From: Distichodus sexfasciatus
Lineage: Eukaryota; Chordata; Actinopteri; Characiformes; Distichodontidae
Direction: 5' to 3'
Length of the DNA: 64,000 nt
NCBI GenBank assembly: GCA_032718565.1
Contig: JAVGVS010000001.1
Span: forward strand, 620,001 to 684,000
The notes under the pieces were generated by a model. It saw only the letters and a program-made list of their open reading frames with translations. It did no database searches and was not told the DNA's origin. Positions 46,350 through 59,602 of the stretch are shown one piece after another (the stretch's first letter is position 1; each line of letters starts with the position of its first letter). Both the position numbers and the translations under genes were made by a program.

Positions 46350-47285
46350 TTAAAGGAGTTATATATAAGAAATTTATAGCAAGTAATCATAAAATGAACC
46401 TAATATGTGACCCTCCACGGCAAAACCAGTCGCTTGTCGCAACGGAGGTTTCCGAGAAAAACGACCGTTTATGTTGCGTGGGGTAAAATTTTGGATTTTT
46501 TGTTTTTAGTGTTTTGAAACAGTGGAAGGTCTATACTGTACTGTTGTGAATAAATTTCGCTGAAAAACTTACCCTTTCCATCCTAAAAACGTGACTTTCT
46601 TGAGGTGAGGAATTCAATTCCAGCAGAATGTTAAAAGTTTCTGTTTTGACCGCTCTACTTCAATATTTACGGTAAATCCACTGGTTGACTAGCGTGAAGA
46701 TATTTCTCCGGAATCCATCTCCGTCTCCCGAGTTCAGTTAACCTAACGCAGGTAGGCTATCCGTGTGGCTGTGAATGCAGCGTAGGCTACCGTAAATGCA
46801 AAGATAGCCGCGACCACACCAAGTGTGAAAGTGAGTGATTACTTGTCATTGTGATCACAGCACAGAACACAGTGCACCACAACGAAATGTGACCTCTGCA
46901 TTTGACCCATCCATGAAGGAGCAGTGGGCAGCTAACAAGGGCAGCGCCTGGGGAGGAGTGCTCGAGTAGGTTACCTTGCTCATAAGTACCTCACTGGTAC
47001 CTTTACCGGCCCAGGATTCGAACTTGCGACCTTCTGATCACGGGCCGAACACCTTAATGTTACCAACTGCCATCAGCATCGTGTTACGCTGAGACAATGT
47101 GGTAACAGTTCAAACATTAGCATGCTAATTATGGCAATACGAAATGTAACATTAGACACTAGATTGGCCAAATATGAGCCCTCATTCAATCTGGGGAGAA
47201 CGGGGAGGGGAAACAACGTGCTACCGTATTTTAAATTTGACTGCAGTACCAGTTTTGGCCACAAGCTATACTGTAGCTCCTTTAA
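46350..47285. mobile_element. TTAA-bounded DNA transposon remnant (MITE-like), split by a SINE
   Basis: The left end TTAAAGGAG (46350-46358) is the exact complement of the right end CTCCTTTAA (47277-47285). Similarity continues inward (TTATATATAAG against CTACAGTATAG). TTAA ends followed by AGG suit TTAA-targeting superfamilies (Kolobok or piggyBac), where TTAA is the duplicated target. The inside includes CCTCCACGGCAAAACCAGTC and is CG-richer than the surroundings. It encodes no transposase. A family-B SINE (46825-47072) sits inside; without it the element is about 690 bases. Confidence 0.6.
46825..47072 (-). mobile_element. SINE family B, copy 5, full length, nested
   Basis: On the minus strand it reads GGCAGTTGGTAACATTAAGG, CCCGTGATCAGAAGGTCGC and B box AGTTCGAATCC (complement at 47014-47024). 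AAAGGTACCAGTGAGGTAC, AGCTGCCCACTGCTCCTTCA, GGTCAAATGCAGAGGTCAC, TTCGTTGTGGTGCACTG and a tail of AATGACAAGTAATCACTCAC follow. It lies inside the TTAA-bounded element, so it inserted later. Confidence 0.85.
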
Positions 47286-48360
47286 AATCAGTTGCATTTT
47301 TCTGGACATCAATAAAATCATCTTAAAGAAATTACTGAATTTAAGATTTTATTTGTATTTATCTGTTTATCTGTTGGACTGTTCTTTTATAGGAAAATGG
47401 ACAGATTGTCAAATTGGTTCGTTTGCCTTCTTCAGTAAATGACTTTCCTCTTCTGGTCCAGTTTTCTTGCGTGAGTGAACACAACAAATCACTCATCACC
47501 AAATAATCGGTAAACACGACATCCAAATGCCCGAAACATTATACTCCATGTTGTGGCCACAACCAAATGTAGAAGGGCCGCAATGCATAGAAAGTGGGAG
47601 TGGGTTTACAACTTAATGGGAGTTAAAGTGAAAATAAACAAGCACATCCTACATGGCTAATTTACCCCTTTCTGAAAAGTTCAATTAAAATTCTCTAGCA
47701 GGGAGTTTCCAATTTCCATACACGTCTTCCAGCATAGAGGAAATAATCACTTTCGGGATAATCTTACCTCATCACACAAATGAAGAAAAGATTTGCATAT
47801 CGGTTTGAATGGAGGAAAGTCTGACGCCCTAAAGTTCGTCACTCATTGCGTTTGAGAATTCCCCTTCTGGTCAGTGGCTTTTCTTGTTAATCTTATGCCA
47901 GGCAGCAGTGATTCAGATGATACTAGAGAAAGGACAGGGACTTTTCCTCTTCATCTGTCCCTCATTAAAGAGTTCCAGTAGCGCCCTGCCTTTATCAGAC
48001 ACATGCACTGCTTAGTCATGCAGTAACAAGGAAATTGGCAGCCATAATACTTAGAGATCATCTCAGATTACATACGGTTAAAATTAAATAGCTTGTGGCA
48101 TTCAGTTTTGATACACTAAGGGAGTATGTGGTTTGGGATGTAGTCTTGTGTTACTGGCTCTTTACCACTGTGACGAAGTAGCCTTGTTTTTAAACTGTTT
48201 GAATCTGTTTCCATTCAGATCTTAGTACTCTAAAATATAAAAAAAAAAAACTCAACTGAAAATCTGTTACAAAATATTATGCAACTTAATGGATAGAGTG
48301 TTGATGAGCACTATGTAGGTAGATGAGAAGTTAGTCATTGACTTATTTACATAAATGCAT
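47286..48360. other. unique sequence
   Basis: The part 47790-48070 is non-repetitive and GC-balanced (contains ATTTGCATAT at 47791-47800) and may be conserved non-coding sequence. A-run at 48239-48250. No gene. Confidence 0.3.
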
Positions 48361-48848
48361 TTAAAGGTCTCATATAATGAAAAATTCACTTTTTCTGTTC
48401 TTTGGACATCCATTTGGGTCTGTACTGCCTCTACACACACTGTAAGGTTGATTTAAAAAATGGTCGATTGTGTTAGTATTGATTTACTAATGTCTGAAAT
48501 AGTGTACTGAAACAAGCTGTTTAGATTTCTCCCCTACTTCTGTCACATTAGGGAATATTTGAATAACTCCACCCTCCTAGCTGAGAAGCTCTGCCCACCA
48601 GGTAGAACTGCTAGCGTTTCCTGATCCGCCATGTTTTCTTGGAAGCGCTAATGTAGGAATCGCAATGAAGAAGTCTACTGACAGTGTTGTGTTGAGCGTG
48701 TATGGCTGTATGGATGGTCTGTTAGCAGCAGCCATGTTGATTATTTTCATGTGAGGTAAACTCTCGCCATGCTGTCTACACCCCAGTTAGAGAGGGGGAT
48801 GAGGCTCAGCAGCTCATTTGCATTAAGGAATACTAATGAGAAACAGCC
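48361..48848 (+). mobile_element. TTAA-type MITE-like repeat (family D, copy 1)
   Basis: It begins TTAAAGGTCTCATATAATG and continues with TTCACTTTTTCTGTTC, TTTGGACATCCATTTGGG and TGCCTCTACACACACTG, a start I recognise from common fish repeats. The 3' part (48610-48848) matches the reverse complement of 55448-55686: TTTCCTGATCCGCCATGTTTT, GTATGGCTGTATGGATGG, TGAGGTAAACTCTCGCCATG, CTCATTTGCATTAAGG and AATACTAATGAGAAACAGC. The right end is lost where a truncated family-B SINE begins. Confidence 0.65.
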
Positions 48849-48849
48849 C

Positions 48850-48958
48850 GTGTTAGCCGCCCACTGCCCCTTCACGGATCGGGCAAATGAAGAGGTTGTT
48901 GTGTTGCACTGTGTGCTGTGCTGTGGTGTGTTCACATTTACAAATAAACACTAATTTT
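48850..48958 (+). mobile_element. SINE family B, copy 6, 5'-truncated
   Basis: It begins inside the body at TTAGCCGCCCACTGCCCCTT and runs through GGGCAAATGAAGAGGTTG, TGTTGCACTGTGTGCTGTG and a CACATTTACAAATAAACACT tail. The tRNA-like head is missing. It abuts the family-D repeat. Confidence 0.75.
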
Positions 48959-51900
48959 CACGTTTTTAAACCTACAAATAGGTAAGCATCCTACCACTAG
49001 ACCTATTACACTTTACCATTCCATAAAAAGGCAATTTTTTTATCAGTAAATCTTCAATGACTTAGGACCATTACATCATACAAGCTCAATCCTAAGTTAT
49101 AGTGGCTTTAAGTCAAACTGTGATTTCATTCAGCTGAAAGCCATGCCAAGGCAAGTAGCGTGTTAAAAAACTCAGCAAGCTAAACTAGTGTCAGAAAAAG
49201 TGTTAGTGTGTTTTTTATTTTTGCTCTGCATTGCCTTTTCTCCCAGATTACTTCCAGGGCATTGGTATGTCTAATACATTATTGTGTACTATACGTCAGT
49301 AATCAGGGAGTGCTGTCCAGATGATACGAAAGATTAATTCCTACATGACGAGGTCAGGCTTAAATCATACTAGCAGCTTGTTATGACTATGCCATTTGGC
49401 CAGGCACTGTTCAGCGAAGGGCTCTAAAATTCCATTACCGATCGCACTTGGATTGCGATCCGTCCATCTGTTCCTTACTGTAGAGCTAAGAGATTGCCTG
49501 TGGAACACTCGCAATCATTAAAGCTCCATTCCACATGCCTCTCCACTCCACAGCCTCCAGGAACGGTGCTATCTACTGGGCCAGAGCATGGCTGCTCACT
49601 CTGGGCAGAATCACTTTTTTGGCAGATGGGGAGACGTTAGAGGCCCACCATGGTCGGTTCAGCCCCGCTCATCTCCCCTGCAGTTTTATTGATCCCAGAA
49701 CCTCATCAAGTCCACTCGCTTATGGGTGCATGTGAGTCAGCACGCATGCTAGCATTGCTAATTTGTTCCATGCACAGCATTACTGATTTGTTGTGAAAGA
49801 GTGTGTGCGAAAGTGTGTGTGAGTTTTATGTGTGTGTGTTAAAATGACAGGACCACCAATCTCAAATCTCAGTTAAATGTGAAAGGTTTTTTAATGTCAA
49901 CAAACTTGGCTCAACAGGTTATGCTAGTCTTTTTATATCTCTACGGGAGGTTACCTCACATCGTAACTTGCAAACAAAAGTGAAAGGAATGACAAAATGT
50001 TTTACAAACAAAATGAAAGTATGATCAAATACCTAATTAATAGTGAGATGGGATTTACCCGAGATGATTTAACATGGGATTTACCCGAGGTGCTTTAACG
50101 GGATAAGCTGAGACATCTTACCATACATGGAGTTTGTGGCTATGGGGTGATAAAACACACCTGATTCCAATCTCACACCCAGACCAGGAAAGCTTATAAA
50201 AACACGGCTCATCAGATGGCACCTGCATGGCACGCCTTGGAAGGTTTCAGATTGATGAAGAAACAGAAAAAGCTAAAGAAGTTTTGTCTTGTGTGTCTGT
50301 GTGTTGTACTTTCTGAACATGTTAAGTCTTTCTGAGTCATAAAAAAAGCAGCGTGACTTTTAACTATGCGCTGATCTTTGAAATAAGGTGGAGAAAAGAA
50401 GTAGATGAAAAATAAAAAATAAAAAAAGAAGGGAAAAGAACAAAGAACCTTCCACTTGCCTTGCCAGATTGGTGACAGAAATGATCAACAGTTACAACGG
50501 AGAAGATTCATGTTGAAGAGACTGATAAGAAATGATGGAAAGGGAGATTAACCTTTGAGTCACTCACAGTGAGGTCATGATTTTCATTTATTCTTTTCCC
50601 ATTTTCAATTGGTAATATTTTGAGAGTGCTTAAATGTGAGAAGAAAGGTTGAAATGCACTTCAATGGTTCTCCTCATGTCATCTTTTAGGGAGGCATCAG
50701 ATAGACCCTCAGTGTGACCCTGTTTAAAGACAACACCACTAAACTCTTATATCATCACATCGGAAACACGCCCTCTCCTAAAACAATAACAAAGCCGAGT
50801 CAGATTCACTTACGTTCAGAGACGGAGAAACATGGAACATTTTGCCTCAGTTGTTACAGATGAGAAGTGCATCTAGCATGTAACATTGATATTTCCAGCA
50901 CTGTTTCCAGGATCAGCCATGACTCACTAAAGGTCATGGGTGGGTGGATTTGTCATCAATCTGACAATGGTTATGCTCTTTGTCTTATCTCTTTTTTTGC
51001 CAATTTGTATGCCTCCCTTCAAAGTCTCTGGAGATGGTTGTGGAACCCCCATCTTTGTATGGGGTCAGTCAAAATGCGTTACTGGATCCACTCTTTGGGA
51101 GAGTTGTAATTTCAACATTTTTAGGCCGGAGCCTGCCAAACCAAGCCAAAACCACCGGCCCAAGCACTAATGGTCATAATTCCGCAGTAAAATGGAAATG
51201 CTCCACTTTTCATTTCAAACAATACGCTTGTCTACTGTTACAGCATTATGTATTACTCTCAAGAGTTTTGGAGCTGCAAAGTGATGAAAAATAACCATGT
51301 AGCTATTAAATTCTTCAACTGCAACTTAATACAGATGTGAATATGCATGACATTGAAAAGCCTAGGGGTTTGCCCCTCATCCATTGTTTTGAAACTGCCT
51401 CAGACACAAAAGGGATTGTGTTCTCGACATTTGCAGTGATTTGTGATATTTTATCTGCTGACAATGCTTTTCAGAGCAGACACAAGACCTGGAAACCCAA
51501 CACTGTGGCATCCACCTCTTAAAAATGTCAAGAAAATCAGTAAATATTTCTTTGCATGTTGAAGCACATGGCAACCTTGTAAACTGACACTCAGCAGGTT
51601 TTGGAAGGTTGGCTGCCTGAGCTTTAGTACCTAAACAAACCATTATTTCATATATTTGGATAATTGTCACTTGGCGTGATAATTGTTGGTGTGTCTAATT
51701 AGAATGTTAATATTCATTTTAATATGTACATTTTAACATTATCTATAATGAAATACATCCGCAGATAGCTCAGGAACTGCAGTGGAAGTGGGCAGAGTCT
51801 GGAAGTGGGACATAGTGGGAGTAGTGTACATGAAGAGGTATTTTCTAGAAGTCATCATGATCAGAACAGGCTGAGCTCAGAACACAGGCTGTCAATTCTA

Positions 51901-52815
51901 ACAGTTGGCAGTTTCAAAAGGATGAAATGGAGTATATGTGAGTACATTAGGGAAATATGACTCAGAAACACAAGATTCAACACAGCTTTACAAACTAAAA
52001 TAAAAGTTACACTTTTGAGCAGGTATGTAAACTACATTTGCTTTTAAAGCAGGTAAGCATGTATTGTATACTGTTGTTTTTAGTGTCCTGTACAGCTGGC
52101 ATTAACACTATTTTGTGGTATGATAATCTTCCATTGTCATTTCACTGCCGAAGGCAGGCCGTTATAAATTAAATTTAAAATACCTAATATTTAGTTGTAA
52201 ATACACAATGCAATATGATTAGGAAAAAGCTGCTATATGCAAAAACAAAATTTACAAAACAGAACTAACTGTGAGTTGCTTATGTGGATTACAAAAAATA
52301 AAAACCCCCACAATGGTGCTCATCTATTATATGAAATGCTACCTCCTAGTACAGAGTCCTTACATTTGGAAACAGCTATGATTCAGATGACTGACAGCAC
52401 TAAATTATCCAACATCAAACTGTCTGACTGATTAAATCAATGTCACAATGACAACAATAAAAGCAGGACTCATTTTGACTGTCCCAGGCCCTAGATTTAT
52501 GAACAGATTATAAAATACACATTTTGTTCAGGTCAATTAAGGCTTTAATCCCTGCTCTCAAATACACTGAGGTGTGCAGTCATTTGTGTTGAAGATGATA
52601 ATTATAAAGACAAACAACAATAAATGTGTCACTTGCACTTATCATAAAGTGAAAATTCATGTTGACATTAATGAATGCCTGAAGCTATTAGTCTAGAATT
52701 CTATATACAGTATGTTCATTTTAGTTAGATTAGCTATCTGACGAGCTTCAGATCAATCAAATTAAGGTCTTAATGAAATACAAATGCAAATGTATTTTAG
52801 GTAACATTTTTTTGA
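48959..52815. other. unique sequence
   Basis: The block 49380-49740 is GC-balanced and non-repetitive. A 26-base direct repeat with core ATGGGATTTACCCGAG occupies 50048-50098. TG-rich patches lie near 49800-49842. Frames of up to 104 codons show no domain. No gene called. Confidence 0.35.
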
Positions 52816-52932
52816 AGGGGCGACACGGTGGCAGTGTGAGTGTTTGTGCCCTGCGGTGTGTTGGCGCTTTCCTGCCTAGCGTCTGGGATTAGGCTCAGGT
52901 TATAGTTATTAAGCGGTTCAGGTAATGAATTA
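52816..52932 (+). mobile_element. DANA-like SINE with large internal deletion (family A, copy 3)
   Basis: The head GGGGCGACACGGTGGCAG is followed almost directly by the 3' part (GTTGGCGCTTTCCTGCC, TAGCGTCTGGGATTAGGC, TTAAGCGGTTCAGGTAATGAA). The B box and the central domain are gone. Confidence 0.6.
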
Positions 52933-53060
52933 TTTGAAGGTATATTTGCATCTTGTATAACTTTTTATAGACTCTATAAGGCACAGAAGCACTACACTAC
53001 TACAATTGGACGGTCTGAACCTGATGCCTGATGGTTCTATTGTGATTAAAATGCTTAAAA

Positions 53061-53296
53061 ATGCCATCCAAAAGACAAGTGTCTTTGAAAGACATAATTC
53101 ACTAACATTAACAGATTTAACACAGCAAGAGAAAAGGAAGTTAAGAAGTCATTGCAACCCAAGATTTTAATTTGGATGATTAAAATGCCATCCAATAAGA
53201 CAGGTGTCTTTGAAAGACATAATTCACTAACATTAAAAGATTTAACACAGCAAGAGAACAGGAAGCTAAGAAGTCATTGCAACCCAAGATTTTAAT
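53061..53296. repeat. recent 124-bp tandem duplication (1.9 copies)
   Basis: ATGCCATCCA starts at 53061 and again at 53185. The copies share TGTCTTTGAAAGACATAATT, CACTAACATTAA, GATTTAACACAGCAAGAGAA and AGAAGTCATTGCAACCCAAG. By eye only about five or six differences occur over some 112 aligned bases, so the duplication is young. Each copy also contains a short palindrome, GTCTTTGAAAGAC. Non-coding. Confidence 0.92.
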
Positions 53297-55447
53297 GGCC
53301 AAACTGCCTTAATGTTACAGCCTGTCTGAAGGCTATGCAAAAAAAAAAAAAATACAGCCTTCCAGTGTCTATCTACAGTGACATATGGTAACTGTGTCCC
53401 AGAAATTAGTTAGCGTCGGTCTTCAGTCTTCATACATTTTCACAGTGAAATTTCCCCCAAATTCATACGTCATTTGGGAACACATGACAGCTGTGTTCAT
53501 GCAGACTTCAGCGTTAGTCACACTAGGGGTGGGAAACGGTCAAGAAGTGACAAAAGGGTGCAAATCCAACGTGACGTTTGGTTTCAGCTCACAGGCGTCC
53601 CATTGAAGCAAAGACAGGCTGCCTGATCTGATAAGAACCTGCCATCCCTATCAGTGCTCACGTTCCATGCCAGTGCAACACAGGGATGTTGCCAACTGCA
53701 GCGGAGGAGGTGGAAAGGGAAGAGAGGAAAAAAAAAGTGTGGAGCAGACTTGGCCAGAGCTGTAACTGACGTGTCTGCTTATCTTCGCAGCTTCCTCCTC
53801 TGTCCTCCAGTTTGAGAGATTTTATCCTGGCATGTTTTGGCCTGCAGCATACCCGGGTGCTAAAGACTGCACCCACATCCCCTGTACTTGTGTTACAGGC
53901 CACAGGTCCACCTCTCTTTCCCTGCTAAAAAATTTCATTTCACGCTGCCGTCTCTCCATCTCATTCGCAACGAGATAGCGATCCTGCACCCGTTAGAATG
54001 AAGCCATGTCAGAATGAAGCCAAGCCAGAAAGTTCTTCCATGCCAGTGGAAAGACGTGCCTGCAGCACGTTTTGGAATGTGTGAGGACTTTTTTTTCTGG
54101 AGCAGATGGTTTGAAAGAGATTGAATGAATGAATTTCAGAGATGTGTTTTAGTGGAGGAAAACCGAGCAGCGTAATCTAACACACTAATTTGAAAATCCT
54201 CACATGATGACTCTATAAGAGAAGCAGCCTAGCATAATACATAACGGATGAAATTGTGCTCTCTTAACAACATGAGCTCATGTTTTCTGCTTTATTGTTA
54301 TGCTCCTCTAAAAACTGTCTCTGCCAGAGGGATATTCAATGAGTCAGATATTCAATACCTTGAAGTGCACCATTACTTTGTGTATCTGTGTAAACACATA
54401 CGCAGGACCAGTAATCCAGCCAGGCTCAGATATGAACCCTGATACTCTGTTAACTGCTATATATCTGGAAAATGTGACACCGATATGGTTTTCATTTGAC
54501 AGGCACTCAGATAGTATCATCAAATAAGGCTCATTCCAACCATGTTATATAACATAAAATATAATCAGGAGTTTCAACTGATAATCTTTTTGAATCAGTA
54601 ATAAGGAAAATATAAATGTCTGTAAAAAGATTGCCATAAAATTATGACAAAACCATTCTTAGGATTGGCTCTGTGAAAATATGGAACCCTGGCAAGCAAA
54701 TTCACTTGGAAATAGGAAATGATCGCCTTTTACAAGACTGACTGTGTGATATAAATTATTTCTGCTTTTAGAGCTAACCAGAAAGTCCCAGCCCCCAATG
54801 CCATCGCCTTGCATAAAACCTCACACTAAACCAGGACCTCAATGAAAAAGTGCCATGAAAAGCTTGGAGTGCAGTTTAATAGTTTGCTGACTCATTTTAC
54901 AGACCAAACGACTCTCTACTCATTTACTTCCAAAACGAGTGCTTCAGCACTTTCTTGCGTGACTCATCTTGCCCTGTCGCAGCTTGTCTCCCATCCAGAC
55001 GCCAGCGAGGACACACACGTCCATCTCGCCTTTTTAATAAGGCCTGTCAGAGCATCACAATAGCCTTGTTAAACTGCCAGAGCAGCACTCTGATGCCGAG
55101 CGGTCAATGTTGCACATTCACAAGTCTCGAAAGAAGCGACTTCTCTAGGGAGCAATGCAAGGTCCAGCTCTGCCTCAAGCATGTGAAGCTCAATGAATGT
55201 TACTTTTCTTCTTGCCCAGGGCAGATGGAAACATTTAATAATTAAGGAGGTATTGTGAATGATGTATAGTATCACAGATATCCACAGTGAGACTACATTG
55301 CAGTAGTTAATGTTAAGGATGTTAAAGTTAAAATAGGTCTGTGAGCTCCACTAAACATGTCTCTGAAGTAGTTTGCTGAAAATACCTCTCAGATTAGGCA
55401 TTTTCACCTGCTTTTTACCCCTCTATTTCAGTCCCTTTCAGAACATT
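53297..55447. other. unique sequence
   Basis: A-run at 53339-53352. The blocks 53480-54060 and 54730-55240 are GC-balanced and non-repetitive. GAATGAAGCCA occurs twice at 53997-54021. Overlapping frames lack domains. No gene called. Confidence 0.35.
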
Positions 55448-55686
55448 CTGTTTTTCATTAGTATTCCTAAATGCAAATTAGCTGCTGCTGCCCACACACC
55501 ATTTCAGAACTGGGGGGTTAGACAGCATGGCGAGAGTTTACCTCACGTGAAAATAATTGATATGGCTGCTGCCATCCATCCACACACCATCCATACAGCC
55601 ATACATGTTCAACACAACACTCCGCTGGTAGACTTCTGCATTGCGATTAGAAAACATAGCAGATCAGGAAGTGCTATGAGCTAGCA
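55448..55686 (-). mobile_element. family D repeat, copy 2, 3' part only
   Basis: The reverse complement is colinear with 48610-48848: TTTTTCATTAGTATTCCTAA, TGGCGAGAGTTTACCTCACG, CCATCCATACAGCCATACA, TTGCGATTAG and ATCAGGAAGTGCT. The TTAAAGG left end seen in copy 1 is not found beyond 55686. Confidence 0.65.
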
Positions 55687-58600
55687 ATTACTGTTGCATA
55701 GTTACAAGCTAGGCTGCAGCTTTGACGGCTCTATTAAGCTGAATATTAGCCCATGTCAATAGCACTACTAACCACTGGCTGTTTTAGTAGTCAGCTAATT
55801 AGCAGTGCCAGTTAGCTTGGTAGCTAACAAATGTCTTGTATTGTTGGTTTAAATTCCATTGTTTCAATAATCACATGTATAATGTGTATGTGGTTGTGTA
55901 AATCATGCTGCTCCAATGATGGATTAACATTGCTCAATTATCAAGCAGGTTATATACAATATGTAACACTCATGTGACATCAGATCAAAAACATCACTCG
56001 TGTCCATTTTATAAACCATTTCAGAAACCTAGTTGAAACAAGAGTTTGTCCAACAGCAACAACAACCACCCCTACCCCCGTGACAGTCTAATGTCTAATG
56101 GTCTTTGTTACTCCAAGCAATGTGTCCATTTCCAAAGCAGAACTATCTTTGCTCTCAGTCACAAAGCAAGAGATTATTCAGGGCTGTCAGGAACCAGGAC
56201 TGGTCTTTCTCTTGCACAGACAGTTCCATCTTTTGTTTTATCTCCACCACAAAAGTCACCTGAGGTTGGTTCTGCCAAAGTGTTCTTTTCCATTGGTCAT
56301 TTGTATACCTAAATGGACAAAATGTGTGAGGTCTCTCAAGAGGCCTCCATTAGGAAAACTGGCCAAATGATTATCTTTGGCTCCACACAACTTAGCACAT
56401 TCAAGAAACTGGGCACAACTTGAGTGGAGCATGCACAATCAATGCATTCAATCCTGTTAATGAATTCCAACAGCCTCTACAAATAATGTGGTCCTCTGAG
56501 CAATTGCCACTCTCCAGCCGCAGATGTCTTGCAGGCCACCGGCTGAATGGACCCTTTTGTTTACATTAAGACTGAACAAGTGTCTAGAGAGGTGAGGGGT
56601 CAAAAGTGGCAAAAGGTATTAGGTGCCCTCTGTCATGACCTTTTAAATAACTGCAAGGTGATGTGACTCTGGGGTTAATGCTCCCGTGTTGAGACCTGGC
56701 CTGAGCCCTGGCCAATGCTGTCCAATGTCTGATGGGCTAATCCAGATGGATGCCGACACTCACAATGCAAAAGCAAACAAGGGTGCTTTAAAGACCAATT
56801 CAATAGTTCATAGTCATAAAGACTTTTAGCGCAAAAAATGGTATATATTGGTAGAAATGTGTTGACTGTTGCAGACTGATGGAGGAAAATCTTTCAGAAT
56901 ACTTATAGAAACTGAAATACAAAGTCAATGTCTTTCATTATTATAATTAAGGGAATAAGAATAGAACTCAGTTTCTTGTAGTCACTAATAAAAATATATG
57001 TTGTTCACAATTATTATTGGGAAAGTGCATAAATCTTCCAAATTGTGCATTGGAATAGCACTTAGAAGCTGCTTTTTAATAAATAAGTTAGGATACCAAA
57101 ATAATAAGCATCTAAAATGATTGCTAAGGTGTACATCTCCATAGTGACTGTATGGAACCACTATAATTCTGGACAGGCAGCCCTAATAAAGATGTAAAAA
57201 AGAGAATCTGTTCATAATGAGGTAGTGCAGTTACAAGCAATCATATTTATTACAGTTTGTAGAATATAAATCTGCACACATATTTCACCCTGTCAAAATA
57301 ATCCACATTGCAAACCTGTTACAACTCACTGTCAAGCATTTACACAAAAACACTTAGTCATATTCATATTTTAGTCTAAAGACGACAGCATCGTAGAGCA
57401 TTAAGATAAATGCGTTTTTTTCCACCTCCAACCAACATTGAAATCTTTTTTTGGTGTGTAATTACATGCAACAGACATTTATTTCCACTCCAACTTATTA
57501 AAAGTGTTGCAATAGTTGTATGGAAAACTGGCGTTCATCCTAATTTCTGTCGTGATTTCACTGTGGACAAAATCCATTATCTTACCATATCTGCAGCAAG
57601 ATGACGTGTAACCGCTAATTGGACGCTCCATGGCAACCCATCACAGGGGCTGCTAATGTCAGGTCTGTGACATAAATCTTTCACAACAGTTTGACACTGA
57701 AGGAGACCAGATGCGCTGTAAAACCTCCAAGACAGCCCAACCATACTGAACCATTTCTGACTCAATAATGTCAACACGGCAACCAGATGGACCACGTTTA
57801 TTTGCTGGGATGTTTTGATTGCACCCGGTAAAATTGATCTTGTGTAGGCAGTGGTGTTTAGCATTTGCTAAGTTTCTAAAAAATCCTACTACAGATGTAC
57901 TGGCTTTTGGATAATCTGGCAAACAAAACTAAATCTGATTTCAGTTCAGAGAGTGTAGATATCAATGGAGACTCACATTAGTTCAATTTGATTTTTCTCT
58001 CTCTCGAAAGGACTTTAGTTGAGAAGATCTTTCTACAATATGCCATCTGGATTTCAACTGGCTTCTCCTTCTTCTGCCTTTTTAGTTTATCTAAAATAAT
58101 ACTCATAAATTATTTCCTGAGAAGGAATCCATGGTACAATAATTTAGCAAAGCACTAGGAAAGTACCCTTGGCTATAACCAATACGTTCTGCACTTTTAT
58201 CATGTTGGCCCTTCATCATAATATCTTACGACAAATGCTGCTTTCATGGTTGTAAGAAAGAAGCTTTTTTTCATTCTTTCCAGAGAGACTATGTCTGCTG
58301 CCAACACATTCCAAATTTTCGTGAGGGAGTAATTCAATTAAAAGTCACATTTTAGTGGGATGGCATAAAAGAGGGACAAACCCATGAAAGATTAGTAAGC
58401 CGAGATAGAGGAGAATCTGATTTTTAGGCAGTAAATCAAGACGTGGATCTATGGAAATAATGAACTCTGTGTGAGAGAGAGAGTGCGTGTATGTGTGTCA
58501 CTTGTTCTTTCAAGCTTTTCATATCTTTCCATTCATTTATGCATTGCAGACAAAGTCTGAAGGAAAGGAAAAAAAAGGAAATTTAACCTCTAAAACAATT

Positions 58601-59602
58601 ATTTTAGCCATGAATGAGTGGTTTTTAACTGATATGAGCAAACTCAAAGTGGCATAGAAATAGCAAAAATGCATATTTTTGATTTGGCACTTTACAAATT
58701 TAACTATGTAAATCCTAACATGTTTATCACAATTTTAAACCTTCTCACTCTGATCCTAACAAAATGCCAAAATTGATACTAAATCAATTAGTAATTTACG
58801 TAACAGTTAACAGTTAGCATTAGAATTGTTGCATTACAGTCTGTGCAGAATAAGGTCCTGTACACGTAGCAGGGTATTAATAAAAAACATATTTTTACAC
58901 ATAAATGGAGGTCACTAAAACTGGCTATTATTGAGAAAGTGGAGATTTCTGAAAACTCCGGCTTCAGTGACTACGTGTTGATGGGAAAAACAGAGTTTCA
59001 AGTTCATAGCATTATAAGTGTGTGACAGGAAATGCATTGACCTCAGGTGTGCAATGTTTGTTTACATTGAAAACTGAAGACGGATACTGTCAGAGCAGCG
59101 ATTCTATTCTGCCTTATTCAAGTTATTTGTGCTTATTTGCACCTGCTAATGTTTAAAAGTAACTTGACTTCCCTATCTGTCCATATCAAGCACTCTCTAT
59201 TCACCTGTGTTTACGAAGCAACTGGATGTAAAAGTCATTGTAACCAGATATTTTTGAAAACGGGCTCATGTATACAAAGTTATTTTTGAAAATGGAGGAG
59301 AAAAAAAATATCCTTTTTATAAATACCTGGCTAGGTGTGTACAGGGCATGAGACTAGTGTAACATGACTAAAAAGTGTTCTCTTGATTTTGTTTTTGTGT
59401 AGCCTAGCCAATGTGTAATCTTCGCAAAACAGCTAAGCATAGACTGCAGTGGGAATGTCTGTACTATGCTGTATACTATAGTTAAAATTATAACTTTTTC
59501 AGGAAATGTTATTTCTATATGTTAACAATTACACCCTCATATTTGCTCTTTATATTCACTGCACCTTATGCTCCCAGCACTTTCCATTAAGGATAGTATG
59601 TA
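55687..59602. other. unique AT-rich sequence
   Basis: GCTAAT/AGCTAAC-rich words cluster at 55680-55850. Block 57590-57870 is more complex than its flanks. No gene or repeat family recognised in this 3.9-kb stretch. Confidence 0.35.

Noticed and set aside
50048..50098. 26-base direct repeat with core ATGGGATTTACCCGAG
   Set aside because: Real, but only two copies and no link to a larger element.
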